A stretch of 64,000 nucleotides of DNA from Stutzerimonas kirkiae (lineage in GTDB: Bacteria > Pseudomonadota > Gammaproteobacteria > Pseudomonadales > Pseudomonadaceae), in assembly GCF_004327335.1 (NCBI RefSeq), contig NZ_QJUO01000023.1, positions 1 to 64,000 on the forward strand, in the 5' to 3' direction. Positions 9,766 through 18,279 of the stretch are shown in pieces. The notes beneath the pieces were generated by a model that did no database searches, was not told where the DNA came from, and saw nothing but the letters and a program-made list of their open reading frames with translations. How positions within the stretch are numbered: the stretch's first letter is position 1; the number at the start of each line of letters is the position of its first letter. Made by a program: the position numbers and the translations under genes.

Positions 9766-10806
9766 TCAGTCGGATAAAAGCATTTTCAATAAAAAGAACG
9801 TTGCACAGGCCGACTCGACCCGTCGCTCTTCATGGGGGCCGATCCGATAAAGGTGACCGATGAATTGCCCTGTCTCGGTGATATCGCTGTCACCGAGAAT
9901 CGAGGCGATCTGCCTGTGCGCTTGCCGGTACAGCCAATGCTGATCCGGCATGCATTCAAACAGCTCGAGCATGGCTACCGCCGAAATCACCTGTGCGGAT
10001 AAATCCTTCTGCTGCGCTTGCTCCGCCGCTGGGGCCCGGTGGATGTCGCCCCAGCGCTCGGTCCAGTAGATACAGGCCTGCAGGGCCGAATGCCCATGGG
10101 TTTCCCCGTACAACCGAACCGCTGCGGCCAGGCCCAGCATGGCCCAGGCTTGCCCACGCGGCCAGGCGCCGGCCGGTTCCTGGTGCCTGTGGTCACAACC
10201 GTCCATGATGGCATTGGCCCGCCAGGCACCCTGTTCGGTCGCGAGGTGGCGCAGGCAGGTCTGCAGATGCTGGCGCGCCTGGGCGCGCCCTTGCGCACCG
10301 CCATGATGGTGCAGCAGCGCCAGCGTCGGGGCCAGGGCGTCGACATTGAGCGTGCGGGTGCCGTTCTCGCCGGCGCCCATGCCCGGGCCGAGCGTCCAGC
10401 AACCCCGTTCGGGGTCGAAGTCCGCAGAGATGGCCAGGGCCGCCTGGCTGGCGAGTCGCAGGGCCGCGAGGTCCTGCTTGAAAGCCTGATGGCCGATGGC
10501 CGCGCCGTACCAGAATACGAAGCTGCGGTTGATTGATGGTTCGAACAGCAGGGGTTGCAGGCGTGCCGACCAGTCTCCCGCCGTGGCATGGTCGTCGGAT
10601 CTGCCTGAGTGGGTGGCGCGTAGCCACCATAGGCCGGCCCAGAAGCCTCCCAGCCAGGAGCCCCGCCTGGACAGCGTCCATTGTGTGGCGGTCGCAAGGC
10701 GGAACAAAGGGAAGCGATCGGCGCATTGTGCGGCAATCTCATCCATTCGCTCGAAGAGGGCGGGGAGGGTGGCCTGGTAGTGGTTCCTGTCCTGCACGGG
10801 CATCAT
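9766..10806 (-). CDS. GH88-like (alpha/alpha)6 barrel protein in the metallophore cluster
   Basis: A protein of 346 residues with the pattern of glycoside hydrolase family 88 / unsaturated glucuronyl hydrolases. RGSWLGGFWAGLWWLRA corresponds to the conserved WTGGFWPG helix region, ERGCWTLGPGMG and NVDALAPTLALL to the substrate-site loops, and WPRGQAWAMLGLAAA to the W(S/T)RGQAW motif. I did not establish that the two catalytic Asp residues of GH88 are in place. The start was placed at the ATGATG overlapping the MFS stop codon; a GTG 33 bp upstream is an alternative. It is the last gene of the operon. A sugar hydrolase has no obvious role in a thioacid or pyrroline pathway, so it may remove a glycosyl group or use the fold for other chemistry. 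Confidence 0.65.
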   Translation of the reverse strand: MMPVQDRNHYQATLPALFERMDEIAAQCADRFPLFRLATATQWTLSRRGSWLGGFWAGLWWLRATHSGRSDDHATAGDWSARLQPLLFEPSINRSFVFWYGAAIGHQAFKQDLAALRLASQAALAISADFDPERGCWTLGPGMGAGENGTRTLNVDALAPTLALLHHHGGAQGRAQARQHLQTCLRHLATEQGAWRANAIMDGCDHRHQEPAGAWPRGQAWAMLGLAAAVRLYGETHGHSALQACIYWTERWGDIHRAPAAEQAQQKDLSAQVISAVAMLELFECMPDQHWLYRQAHRQIASILGDSDITETGQFIGHLYRIGPHEERRVESACATFFLLKMLLSD

Positions 10807-11981
10807 CCCCGCTGGCGCATGCGAAATAGCAGCAGGCACAGCACGCCGCCGGTGATCAGGATGCCGATCAGGCTCGGCCAGGCGGCGGCGAAGCCATCGC
10901 TGTGGCCCAGCAGCCAGCCGAACGCCGGGGGCCCCAGGGCAAAGCCGGCGAAGAAGCCGACCGAGAGCATGCCTGCCGAGGTGGCGGCAGTACCGAAGCG
11001 CTCATCCCGCAGCAGCATGCTCATGGCGATCGCGTTGCTGGCGACCACGCTCGAACCCATCCCGATCACGCCCAGCCAGAGCGGCCAGTGCTGCTGCGCG
11101 TCGGCTTGCCGCATGATCGCCAGCGCTACGCTGGCGAGCACGAAGAGCATGCCCAGCAGCACACTTTCGTCCTTCAACCTGGCACCAATGGGGGTCAGCA
11201 GCACCCGGGAAAGCATGCCCATGACGCCGAAGCAGCCGACCATGGCGCCGATGGTCTGGGCCGATACCCCCAACTGGTCGGCATGCACCCCGAGGAAAGT
11301 CATGAATGAGGAAAGCGCCAGGCCGGCGCACAGTTGGATGGCCATCAGCAGCGCCAGCCAGGCATTGGGCGCGCTCACACGCAAGGAGCGGTATTGTGCC
11401 TGCGTCGCTCTGGCCGGTACCCAGCGGACCGCCAGTAGCGCCATGAGCAGTGCGATCGGTACCCATGTCGCCAGCGCACCACGCCAGCCCCAGGCCACTA
11501 CCAGCGGCGGCAGCAGCACCCCCGCCAGCAATGCGGAAGCCTGTACCCCCGATTGCTTGAGCCCGACGATCGCCGCCTTGCGCGGCGCTGGAACGCCCTG
11601 GGCAATCGCCTGGTTGGTGGCCGGGTTGGCCAGCGACTGGGCAATACCGCAAAACAGCAGTGCCGTGACCAGCCCGCCGAAACCCGGCAGCAGCGCCATC
11701 AGTGAAAAGGACAGGCCGACCAGCAGGAACAGCCCCACCAGCCCCGCGCGTGTGCCCATGCGCTGCACCAGGGTACCGGCCCAGGGCGAGAGAATGGCGG
11801 CAAGCCCGAAGGTGCTGGTGGTCAGCCAGCCCAGTTGCTGGTGGGAAATGCCCAGCTCCGAGATCAGTCGCGGCCCCAGAATGCCGATGGCATAGAAGAT
11901 CATCATCGGCATGCCCATGGCCATTACCAGCAACGTGGACAAGCCTGTCAGCGAGGGCCCGCGGTGGGTTTCGGCGTTCAT
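10803..11981 (-). CDS. Major facilitator superfamily transporter
   Basis: A 392-residue integral membrane protein with about 12 hydrophobic segments. The loop between helices 2 and 3 has the MFS signature region (WAGTLVQRMGTRAGLVG). Overall it looks like the CynX/NNP-type MFS group. The start at 11981 overlaps the acyl-CoA dehydrogenase stop by 4 bp (ATGA), and its own stop overlaps the next gene start. It may export the cluster product or import a precursor. It is distinct from the RhtX/FptX-like permease at 26045-27292, so the cluster has two different MFS carriers. Confidence 0.85.
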   Translation of the reverse strand: MNAETHRGPSLTGLSTLLVMAMGMPMMIFYAIGILGPRLISELGISHQQLGWLTTSTFGLAAILSPWAGTLVQRMGTRAGLVGLFLLVGLSFSLMALLPGFGGLVTALLFCGIAQSLANPATNQAIAQGVPAPRKAAIVGLKQSGVQASALLAGVLLPPLVVAWGWRGALATWVPIALLMALLAVRWVPARATQAQYRSLRVSAPNAWLALLMAIQLCAGLALSSFMTFLGVHADQLGVSAQTIGAMVGCFGVMGMLSRVLLTPIGARLKDESVLLGMLFVLASVALAIMRQADAQQHWPLWLGVIGMGSSVVASNAIAMSMLLRDERFGTAATSAGMLSVGFFAGFALGPPAFGWLLGHSDGFAAAWPSLIGILITGGVLCLLLFRMRQRG

Positions 11982-13198
11982 TCCGCGGCCTTGGATACAC
12001 GCAGGGAGGGATAGGCCGGATCGAAGCGTTCGCCAGGCCGTGTCGCCATCAGCAATTGCCGGCCGATGGTGCTGACCAGCGCATCGTCGGCCCCATCCAG
12101 GATGTGCGTGGTCCTGGCCCCGCGATAGATGCCCGCCAGCGCTGTCCAGTCGCTCAGGCCCTCTGCCCCCATGATCTGGATCGCATTGTCGGCGGCTTCG
12201 CTGACGGCATCCGAAGCCGCCAGTTTCGCCAGGTTGACCTCGATGCCGTTGGCGATGCCCGCGTCGAACTTGCCGGCGGCGTCCCGCACCAGGGCCCGTG
12301 CCGTGGCGATGCCGCGATGGACCCGGTAGACCCGGGCCCGCGCCAGTTGCTTGTCCGCCAGCCGCGCCAACTGGCCCTTGGGCGAATGAATGCGCTGGCA
12401 CATCAGCTCGAAGCAGCGTTGCGCCTGGCCCAGCCAGTGCGCTGAGCGCAACAGGCGGCCCAATCCGAGCCGTTCCTGCATGAGCGCGATACCCTGGCCG
12501 GGCGCCCCGAGGACATGGTCCTGCGGTGCCTGCAGATCGTCGAAGGCCAGTTCGGCCTGGCCCTGCCAGCGCCCGAGCAGGGACAACGGGCGCACCACCC
12601 GGAAACCCGGGGCATCCGTCGGTACCACGATCATGGAAATGGCTTCCGCCACCGGCCCTTCGCCGCTACGGGCGACCACAGTGGCAAAATTGGCGACCTG
12701 GGAGCGGCAGATGAACCACTTGCGGCCATTGATATGCCAACGGCCATCGCGCAACTCGGCCCGGCAGGTCATCGTCGCGGGAATCGAGCCGATGCTTTCC
12801 GGTTCCGACATGGCATAGCTGGAAACGGCTTCACCGCGAACCAGCGGAGACAGGAAGCGTTCCCTGACCGCCGGGCTGGCATGGCGGTCGAGCATATGGG
12901 CGTCCAGCGTGGCATCGGCGCCGAGGATGCCGGGTGCGTATTCCGAGCGGCCTTCCTGTTCCGCCACATGCAGGTAGTCGGCCAGGCTGGCAATTCGTCC
13001 ACCCAGCCGCATTGGATAGAAACTACCGAACACGCCCGCGGCACGGGCTTGTTGCGATAGCTCCCGCGCCAGCGCCCGGGCTTCATCGTTCTCCGCCGCC
13101 AGCCGGCTTTCGTGGGGCAGTATCCGTTCATCGACGAACTGGCGGACGCGTTGTGCCAGTTCCGTCACTGGCGATTCAGGGGCTGTGATTTCGCCCAT
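11978..13198 (-). CDS. Acyl-CoA dehydrogenase family flavoprotein
   Basis: A 406-residue FAD-dependent acyl-CoA dehydrogenase homologue. The mid-domain has YAMSEPESIGSIPATMTCRAE (the usual AxTEPxxGSD-type motif, altered here) and DGRWHINGRKWFICRS. The C-terminal helical domain contains QIMGAEGLSDWTALAGIYRGARTTHILDGADD, where family members have a QxxGGxGY..YRDA/R..I.EGT motif. The start at 13198 (MGEITAPES) is preceded by GGAGAT; an ATG 15 bp further upstream lacks such a site. In this context it could introduce a double bond into an activated acyl chain before the ThDP enzyme acts, as TamF-like or PigA-like enzymes do in related pathways. That role is inference. Confidence 0.82.
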   Translation of the reverse strand: MGEITAPESPVTELAQRVRQFVDERILPHESRLAAENDEARALARELSQQARAAGVFGSFYPMRLGGRIASLADYLHVAEQEGRSEYAPGILGADATLDAHMLDRHASPAVRERFLSPLVRGEAVSSYAMSEPESIGSIPATMTCRAELRDGRWHINGRKWFICRSQVANFATVVARSGEGPVAEAISMIVVPTDAPGFRVVRPLSLLGRWQGQAELAFDDLQAPQDHVLGAPGQGIALMQERLGLGRLLRSAHWLGQAQRCFELMCQRIHSPKGQLARLADKQLARARVYRVHRGIATARALVRDAAGKFDAGIANGIEVNLAKLAASDAVSEAADNAIQIMGAEGLSDWTALAGIYRGARTTHILDGADDALVSTIGRQLLMATRPGERFDPAYPSLRVSKAAE

Positions 13199-13263
13199 TT
13201 GGATTATCTCCATGATGCCGTTGCCACTGCCGAGCGGGTCGGCAGTGGCAACGGCGGATGAAC

Positions 13264-15783
13264 TCAGGATTCGAAGGTGGAGAGGTCTTCGCAGACTTCG
13301 CCGAGTGCCTGGATGAATCGATCGGCCTCCGCCAGCGACAACAGCAGCGGTGGCTGAATCCGCATGACGCGGCTGTTGTTGGCCGTGACGAAGGTCAGGA
13401 TGCCGTGCTCCTGGGACAGCTTGGTCATGATGCGCAGTACGAACATGTCCGCCAGCGTGGATTCCAGCTCGCGCATGGCGGCTTCCAGGTGCGCGCGGGC
13501 CTTGCCGGGCATCATCCGGTAGGTGGCCGCGGCCTTGGCCGGCATGCGGCTGGTCATGTCGTGTACGAAGGCTTCGATGCCATCCGCGACATCGTTCTGG
13601 AACTCGATGGCGATCATCAGGCCTTGGCCGCGCACCTCCTTGATGAAGTAGTGCTTGCGGGCCAGTTCCTCCAGCCCTTGGCGCAGGTGCGCGCCGACCT
13701 GCACGGCGTTGCCGGCCAGGTCGGCCTGCTCGACCACATCCAGCGCAGCCATGGCGGCGGCGGCGGCCAGGTTGCCGCCGCCAAAGGTCGAGGTGTGCAG
13801 CGCGAAACGGTCGATATTGCCGTAGGCGCGCTGCCAGACCTCCTTCGAGGACAGCGTCGCGCCGATCGGCACCAGCCCGCCGGAAAGGGATTTGGACAGC
13901 ACCATGATATCGGGAGAGACATCCTCCCACTGGCACGCGAACATCTTGCCGGTGCGCCCGAGCCCGGTCTGGATCTCATCGAGAATCCACAGGCAGCCAT
14001 ATTCGCTGCACAACTCGCGTACCGCCGAGAGATAACCGGCTGGCGGCAGGATGACGCCGCCTTCGCCCTGGATCGGTTCGACGATGAACGCCGCCACGTC
14101 GCCCCCGCGCAACCTGGCCCGCAGGGCGGGGATGTCGCCGAAAGGAATTTCCTCGCAGCGCGGCAGCAACGGTTCGAATGCCTCGCGGTGCTTCGCGCGC
14201 CCGGTCACGGACAGGGCGCCCAGGGTCTTGCCGTGATAGCCATTGCTGCAATAGAGCAGGGTGGGCTTGTCGCTGGCGGCCAGGGCCAGCTTCAGCGCCG
14301 CTTCCACGGCCTCGGTCCCCGAGTTGCTGAGGAATACCCGCTCCAGCCCGGCCGGCGCCAGCCCCGCCAGGCGTTTGGCCAGCAGGCTGGCATGCAGCGG
14401 CGCTGACAGGTACTGCACGAAGGTGGGGTGCTGCTGGTTGAGGTAGTGCTGCACACCGGCGGTTATGTCCGGATGGTTGTGGCCGGTATTGAGGCAGCCG
14501 TATCCGGCCACGAAATCCAGGTAGCGGCGGCCGTCCAGGTCGGTCAGCCAGCAGCCCTGGCCATGGCTGAAGACCCGTTCGACATGGTTGAACTCATAGA
14601 ACTCGCGCAGGATGGGGTTGATGTGCAGGCCGAAGCAGCGCAGCACCTCCGCGCGCAGTTCCAGTGCGTCGGCATCCTGCACGTGGTTCACCGCGGGCGG
14701 CTTGCCGCCGTGGAAGCGGCGCAGTTCGTGGAAGCGCGCTTCGTTCACCGGTTCGCCGCGGCTGGCCATGGGGCGCGGCAGGAAGCCGTGCCGCGCGGCG
14801 ATACGGCCGATCTCCAGGACCTTGTCGGCGGGCAGTTCGCGGCCGATCGAGAAGGGCTCGGCGCGCCCTTCCAGGGCCAGGATCATGGTCTCGGCCAGGC
14901 AACCGTTGATATTGCGCTTTGGCCCCAGGCCCAGTGCCATGGCGCCGAAGTCCACCGCTTCGCTGGCCGATACCAGCCCGCCGTCGATGACCAGGATATC
15001 GTCGCGCTTCTCCCAGCCGGGCTGCACGTCCTTCGGCAGCGCCGCATCCACCACCACGCTACCAGGGGCCAGCCGCCGCGGGTCGATGACGCCGCCGCTG
15101 GAGGTGGCGGCCACGAACAGGCGGACCTGCTGGTAGCAATCCTCCAGGCCGGCGTGCAACCTGACCTGTCCGTGAAACTCCGCTGGCAGGTAGGCCAGCA
15201 GGGTTTCAGCCTGCTGCTTGCCGCCGCGATGCACCAGCCGCAACCTGCAGCCCAGTGGCGCCAGCAGGCAAGCGAGGGCCAGGGCGATCGAGCCGGGATA
15301 GCCGAGTACCGCGATCTCGGCCCGTTCGGGGGGGATTTCCAGGGCTTCCAGGCTGTCCAGCAGGTTCACATAGGCGGCATAGGTGGTCAGCGAGTTGCCG
15401 GTCGTCACCGGGATCTGCGTGCGTTCGAGGGTCTGCAGGCCACGATTGCCGACGATGGAGGTGAAGCCGCCCAGCCCGACCAGCTCCGCTCCCTGCTGCT
15501 TGAGCGCATTGACGCCTTCGACGACGCGTTCGGCAATGCGCCGTGGCTGGTTCAACATCTGCTCGGCGGTCAGCGGCATGTACTGCAGGATGCCCTGGCA
15601 TTGCGCGCCGCAGGCGCTGACGATACGGCTGAACTCGATGAACGGCACCAGGTTGCGCCGGCGCCAGCGCTCGGGGTCGTAGCCATAGGCCTGTTCCTCG
15701 AGCGTACGGCCGGCCATGTCGACCAGCTTGACCTGGTGCAGCAACTCTTTGGAAGTGGGATGGGCGATAAAACCGAATTTCAT
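13264..15783 (-). CDS. PigE/TamH-like bifunctional thioester reductase-aminotransferase
   Basis: An 839-residue two-domain protein. Residues 1 to about 345 resemble long-chain acyl-ACP/CoA reductase: GGFTSIVGN, TTGNSLTTYAAYV, a nucleotide-binding AVLGYPGSIALALACLL, and INGCLAET with C295 at the position of the cyanobacterial reductase nucleophile. Residues from about 385 form a class III PLP aminotransferase: SNSGTEAVEAALKLA, DEIQTGLGRTGKMF, and the Schiff-base K631 in VLSKSLSGG. The same fusion occurs in PigE (prodigiosin) and TamH (tambjamine), which turn an acyl thioester into an aldehyde and then an amine. The start at 15783 gives MKFGFIAHPTS, matching reductase N termini; an ATG at 15798 overlaps the upstream stop. 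Directly downstream of the PigD-like gene, as expected for a PigD-PigE pair. Confidence 0.88.
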   Translation of the reverse strand: MKFGFIAHPTSKELLHQVKLVDMAGRTLEEQAYGYDPERWRRRNLVPFIEFSRIVSACGAQCQGILQYMPLTAEQMLNQPRRIAERVVEGVNALKQQGAELVGLGGFTSIVGNRGLQTLERTQIPVTTGNSLTTYAAYVNLLDSLEALEIPPERAEIAVLGYPGSIALALACLLAPLGCRLRLVHRGGKQQAETLLAYLPAEFHGQVRLHAGLEDCYQQVRLFVAATSSGGVIDPRRLAPGSVVVDAALPKDVQPGWEKRDDILVIDGGLVSASEAVDFGAMALGLGPKRNINGCLAETMILALEGRAEPFSIGRELPADKVLEIGRIAARHGFLPRPMASRGEPVNEARFHELRRFHGGKPPAVNHVQDADALELRAEVLRCFGLHINPILREFYEFNHVERVFSHGQGCWLTDLDGRRYLDFVAGYGCLNTGHNHPDITAGVQHYLNQQHPTFVQYLSAPLHASLLAKRLAGLAPAGLERVFLSNSGTEAVEAALKLALAASDKPTLLYCSNGYHGKTLGALSVTGRAKHREAFEPLLPRCEEIPFGDIPALRARLRGGDVAAFIVEPIQGEGGVILPPAGYLSAVRELCSEYGCLWILDEIQTGLGRTGKMFACQWEDVSPDIMVLSKSLSGGLVPIGATLSSKEVWQRAYGNIDRFALHTSTFGGGNLAAAAAMAALDVVEQADLAGNAVQVGAHLRQGLEELARKHYFIKEVRGQGLMIAIEFQNDVADGIEAFVHDMTSRMPAKAAATYRMMPGKARAHLEAAMRELESTLADMFVLRIMTKLSQEHGILTFVTANNSRVMRIQPPLLLSLAEADRFIQALGEVCEDLSTFES

Positions 15784-15794
15784 GATGTGCTCTC

Positions 15795-18176
15795 TCATTG
15801 AATATGCAGGCGGCTCCAGGACGCTTCCGAGATCAGGCTCAAGCCATCGCCCTCGGAGTTGTGCCCAAGCCAGACATCGAAAAAGTTGACGCGGCCCGGA
15901 GCCATCAACGCCTCGCCCAGTTGTTCCGGGCAGAAGTGCCGGAGTACGCGGCGCTGGACCGTCACACCGGCGGCGACGCGTTCGACGCTTTCATCCTTCC
16001 ATTCCGTCAAGGGCACGTTGACCTGGTGGGAGCCATTCAGCGTGTGGCGTTTGTCCAGGTAGGTCTGGATCATCGACAGTACGCCGTTGCTCAGGTAGAA
16101 GACGCTGACATTGCCTCCGCGGCCAGCCACGCCACGGAGCGCGGAGCAGACCACGCGCTGCTCGACGTTGGGTACGATGGCGCGCGCGCCATCGCCGATG
16201 AACGCCAGCACATGGCGTTGGTTCTTCAGCGCGATATAGGGCAGCGACATCAGCCCGTCGCCCATCAGCGCCCGGCCATACCAGCCGGAGAAACCGGGAT
16301 CGGTGCGCGCCACGTTGCGCAGCGCCGACAGACCGCAACGGCCGACGTCGTAGACGCCGGTATAGCGGTAGCCTCGTGTCTCGATCAGGTCCGCTACCAG
16401 CGTCCCCAATCGCTGGAAGAAGTAGTTGGGCGTCATCGGCAGTGTCTCGATCAGGTCGCTGGGCAAGGCCGCAGGCAGTTTGCGCAAGCGCTCGAGCCTT
16501 GCCCTGCGCCGCCGCAGCAGCGCGTCGTCGACCCGCAGCCGTGGTTCCAGGTAGTCGAGGAAGTCCGCCAGGCGCAAGTCCAGGGCCAGCCGGGTGAAGG
16601 GCGACAGGTGCGCCTGGTTGCGGTTGACCTGGGCAATGCGGAAATTGCGCTTGAGCTTGCCCTCGGAATAAGGCGTGGCGGATTGCTCCACCTTGCCCTT
16701 GAGGAAGAACAGCCAGGGCGCACCCTGTGCATCATCGTCCTGCATTTCCAGGAACTCATGGACCGCACGGTTGAAGCCGTACATGGAGAGCGGCCCGAGG
16801 TAATTCTCCACCGGCCGGCCTTCGTGGAAGGCCGGTACGCTGCCCGGATGGATGATGCTGTCCGCCAGGGCGATGCCGGCCTTTTCCGCCATGCGCAGGA
16901 CCCGCTCCCGCTCGTCGTCGGTGAGCCGGCCGCAATGCCAGAGGACCCGCGCATCGTCGTGGTTGATCACGGCCACGGCCTGTTCCAGGCGTTCGTACTG
17001 GGCGGCGGAGAGGGCAGCCGGATGGACGGCCGGCGGGCGCGCCACGCTGGCATGGATTTCCCCGTGCGATTCCAGCACGTTCTGCGTGCCCAGCATGAAG
17101 GTCGGGGCGGGGCGCTCGTCGAGCGCCTGGAAGGCGCCTTGCAGGCAGGCGGGCATGTCGTCGGGAGTGCGCATGAATCCATGCCACAGGCCGCGCGCGG
17201 CGAGGACCGCATGGCCGTTGCCGTCGGCGTCCAGCGTACCCTGGAAGGGGTACCAGACGGTTTCCGGCGAGTCCGCGCAGACGATGATCCCGGGCGCTCC
17301 CGCGCGCTTGAGGTTGGCCAGCGTCCCGCGCGCCTCGTCGATCATGCCGGAGGTCATGGCGATCACGTAGGCGCGGCCATACAGTTGCCAGCCCGCCAGT
17401 GCGCTCACGGCCAGGGAATGTTCGTTGTTGCCGGTCAGGCAGCGGTTGTCCGTGCCCTGCAGCAACACCTTCATCGAGTCGATGAAGCTGGCCACCATGG
17501 AGCCGGTGTAGAAGTGGAAGTCCCAGCGATTGCCCCAGCGCTCGCTCATCTGCTGGTGGATATGCCGAGCCAGGGTCACCCGGCTGTCGGGCTTCTGCTT
17601 CGCCCGCACCAGCATGCGGTTGAAATGGGCATGCTCCAGATGGTCGAGGATCAGCCGGAGCAGGTCGGCCCGGCGTTGCCACGGATTGGCATGGGGCACT
17701 CGCACCAGGCGGTTGCCACCCAGTTGGCACATCCACTTGCCCAGTGCTTCCTCTTTGCACAGGAGCATGGCGGAACAAGGGGAGACGCGCGCTTGCGCAT
17801 GCCCCTGGGTGAGGGACGTGAAAGGATCGTCCGTGCCGTCTGGCTCTTCGTGCCGCGTATCCAGCAGCACGCATTCGACCGGGGAGGAGGCCCGCCCGGC
17901 GATCGCCACGTCCTGGCGGGCGTCCGCGACCGAGTCGAAGCGCCGTAGCGCCAGGCCCAGCGCCGGGTCGCGGCGGAAAGAGCGCAGGTAGCGCCCCGCC
18001 TGCCCGAGCAACTGCCGATAAGGGAAGCATTCGCCATCCGGTGAAGTATCGAATGGCGTGCCCGGGTTGCCATCGAGCAAATCGTTCACGCCGCCCAGTA
18101 CCGCTTGCAGATCCCTGGTCAACTCCTCGTCCTGGCTGACCAGGCAAACGCCGATCGTTCGTTTCTCTCGCTGCAT
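15795..18176 (-). CDS. PigD-like thiamine-diphosphate-dependent enzyme
   Basis: A 793-residue ThDP enzyme. The PYR-type domain has LTGNNEHSLAVSALAGWQLYG with E252 as the likely cofactor-activating Glu, followed by SGMIDEARGTLANLKRAGAPGIIVCADS, reminiscent of acetolactate-synthase-type enzymes. The PP domain has FIGDGARAIVPN and FYLSNGVLSMI as the probable GDG...N cofactor motif, with a longer spacing than the classical 24-27 residues. Homology to PigD, which performs a Stetter-type addition of pyruvate-derived acetyl to an enal, is inferred from the architecture and from the neighbouring PigE-like fusion. An ATG at 18188 is an alternative start. The gene follows the TonB receptor gene after about 100 bp. 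Confidence 0.72.
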   Translation of the reverse strand: MQREKRTIGVCLVSQDEELTRDLQAVLGGVNDLLDGNPGTPFDTSPDGECFPYRQLLGQAGRYLRSFRRDPALGLALRRFDSVADARQDVAIAGRASSPVECVLLDTRHEEPDGTDDPFTSLTQGHAQARVSPCSAMLLCKEEALGKWMCQLGGNRLVRVPHANPWQRRADLLRLILDHLEHAHFNRMLVRAKQKPDSRVTLARHIHQQMSERWGNRWDFHFYTGSMVASFIDSMKVLLQGTDNRCLTGNNEHSLAVSALAGWQLYGRAYVIAMTSGMIDEARGTLANLKRAGAPGIIVCADSPETVWYPFQGTLDADGNGHAVLAARGLWHGFMRTPDDMPACLQGAFQALDERPAPTFMLGTQNVLESHGEIHASVARPPAVHPAALSAAQYERLEQAVAVINHDDARVLWHCGRLTDDERERVLRMAEKAGIALADSIIHPGSVPAFHEGRPVENYLGPLSMYGFNRAVHEFLEMQDDDAQGAPWLFFLKGKVEQSATPYSEGKLKRNFRIAQVNRNQAHLSPFTRLALDLRLADFLDYLEPRLRVDDALLRRRRARLERLRKLPAALPSDLIETLPMTPNYFFQRLGTLVADLIETRGYRYTGVYDVGRCGLSALRNVARTDPGFSGWYGRALMGDGLMSLPYIALKNQRHVLAFIGDGARAIVPNVEQRVVCSALRGVAGRGGNVSVFYLSNGVLSMIQTYLDKRHTLNGSHQVNVPLTEWKDESVERVAAGVTVQRRVLRHFCPEQLGEALMAPGRVNFFDVWLGHNSEGDGLSLISEASWSRLHIQ

Positions 18177-18279
18177 ATGCCATTGCATCCTTTCTGGCTG
18201 GTTACTGGTGACGATGTTCTGCCCTGGTAGGCAACCGTCCTTGTCTTGCTACCTGTACACCGTTACCCGTGCAGCTCTT

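Noticed and set aside
11982..12401. N-terminal extension of the MFS gene
   Set aside because: The extra 140 residues are low-complexity shadow of the acyl-CoA dehydrogenase gene. The ATGA overlap at 11978-11981 and the MFS-like N terminus fix the start at 11981.
13199..13936. Long N-terminal extension of the acyl-CoA dehydrogenase frame
   Set aside because: It overlaps the aminotransferase coding region, has no family similarity, and a ribosome binding site lies before 13198.
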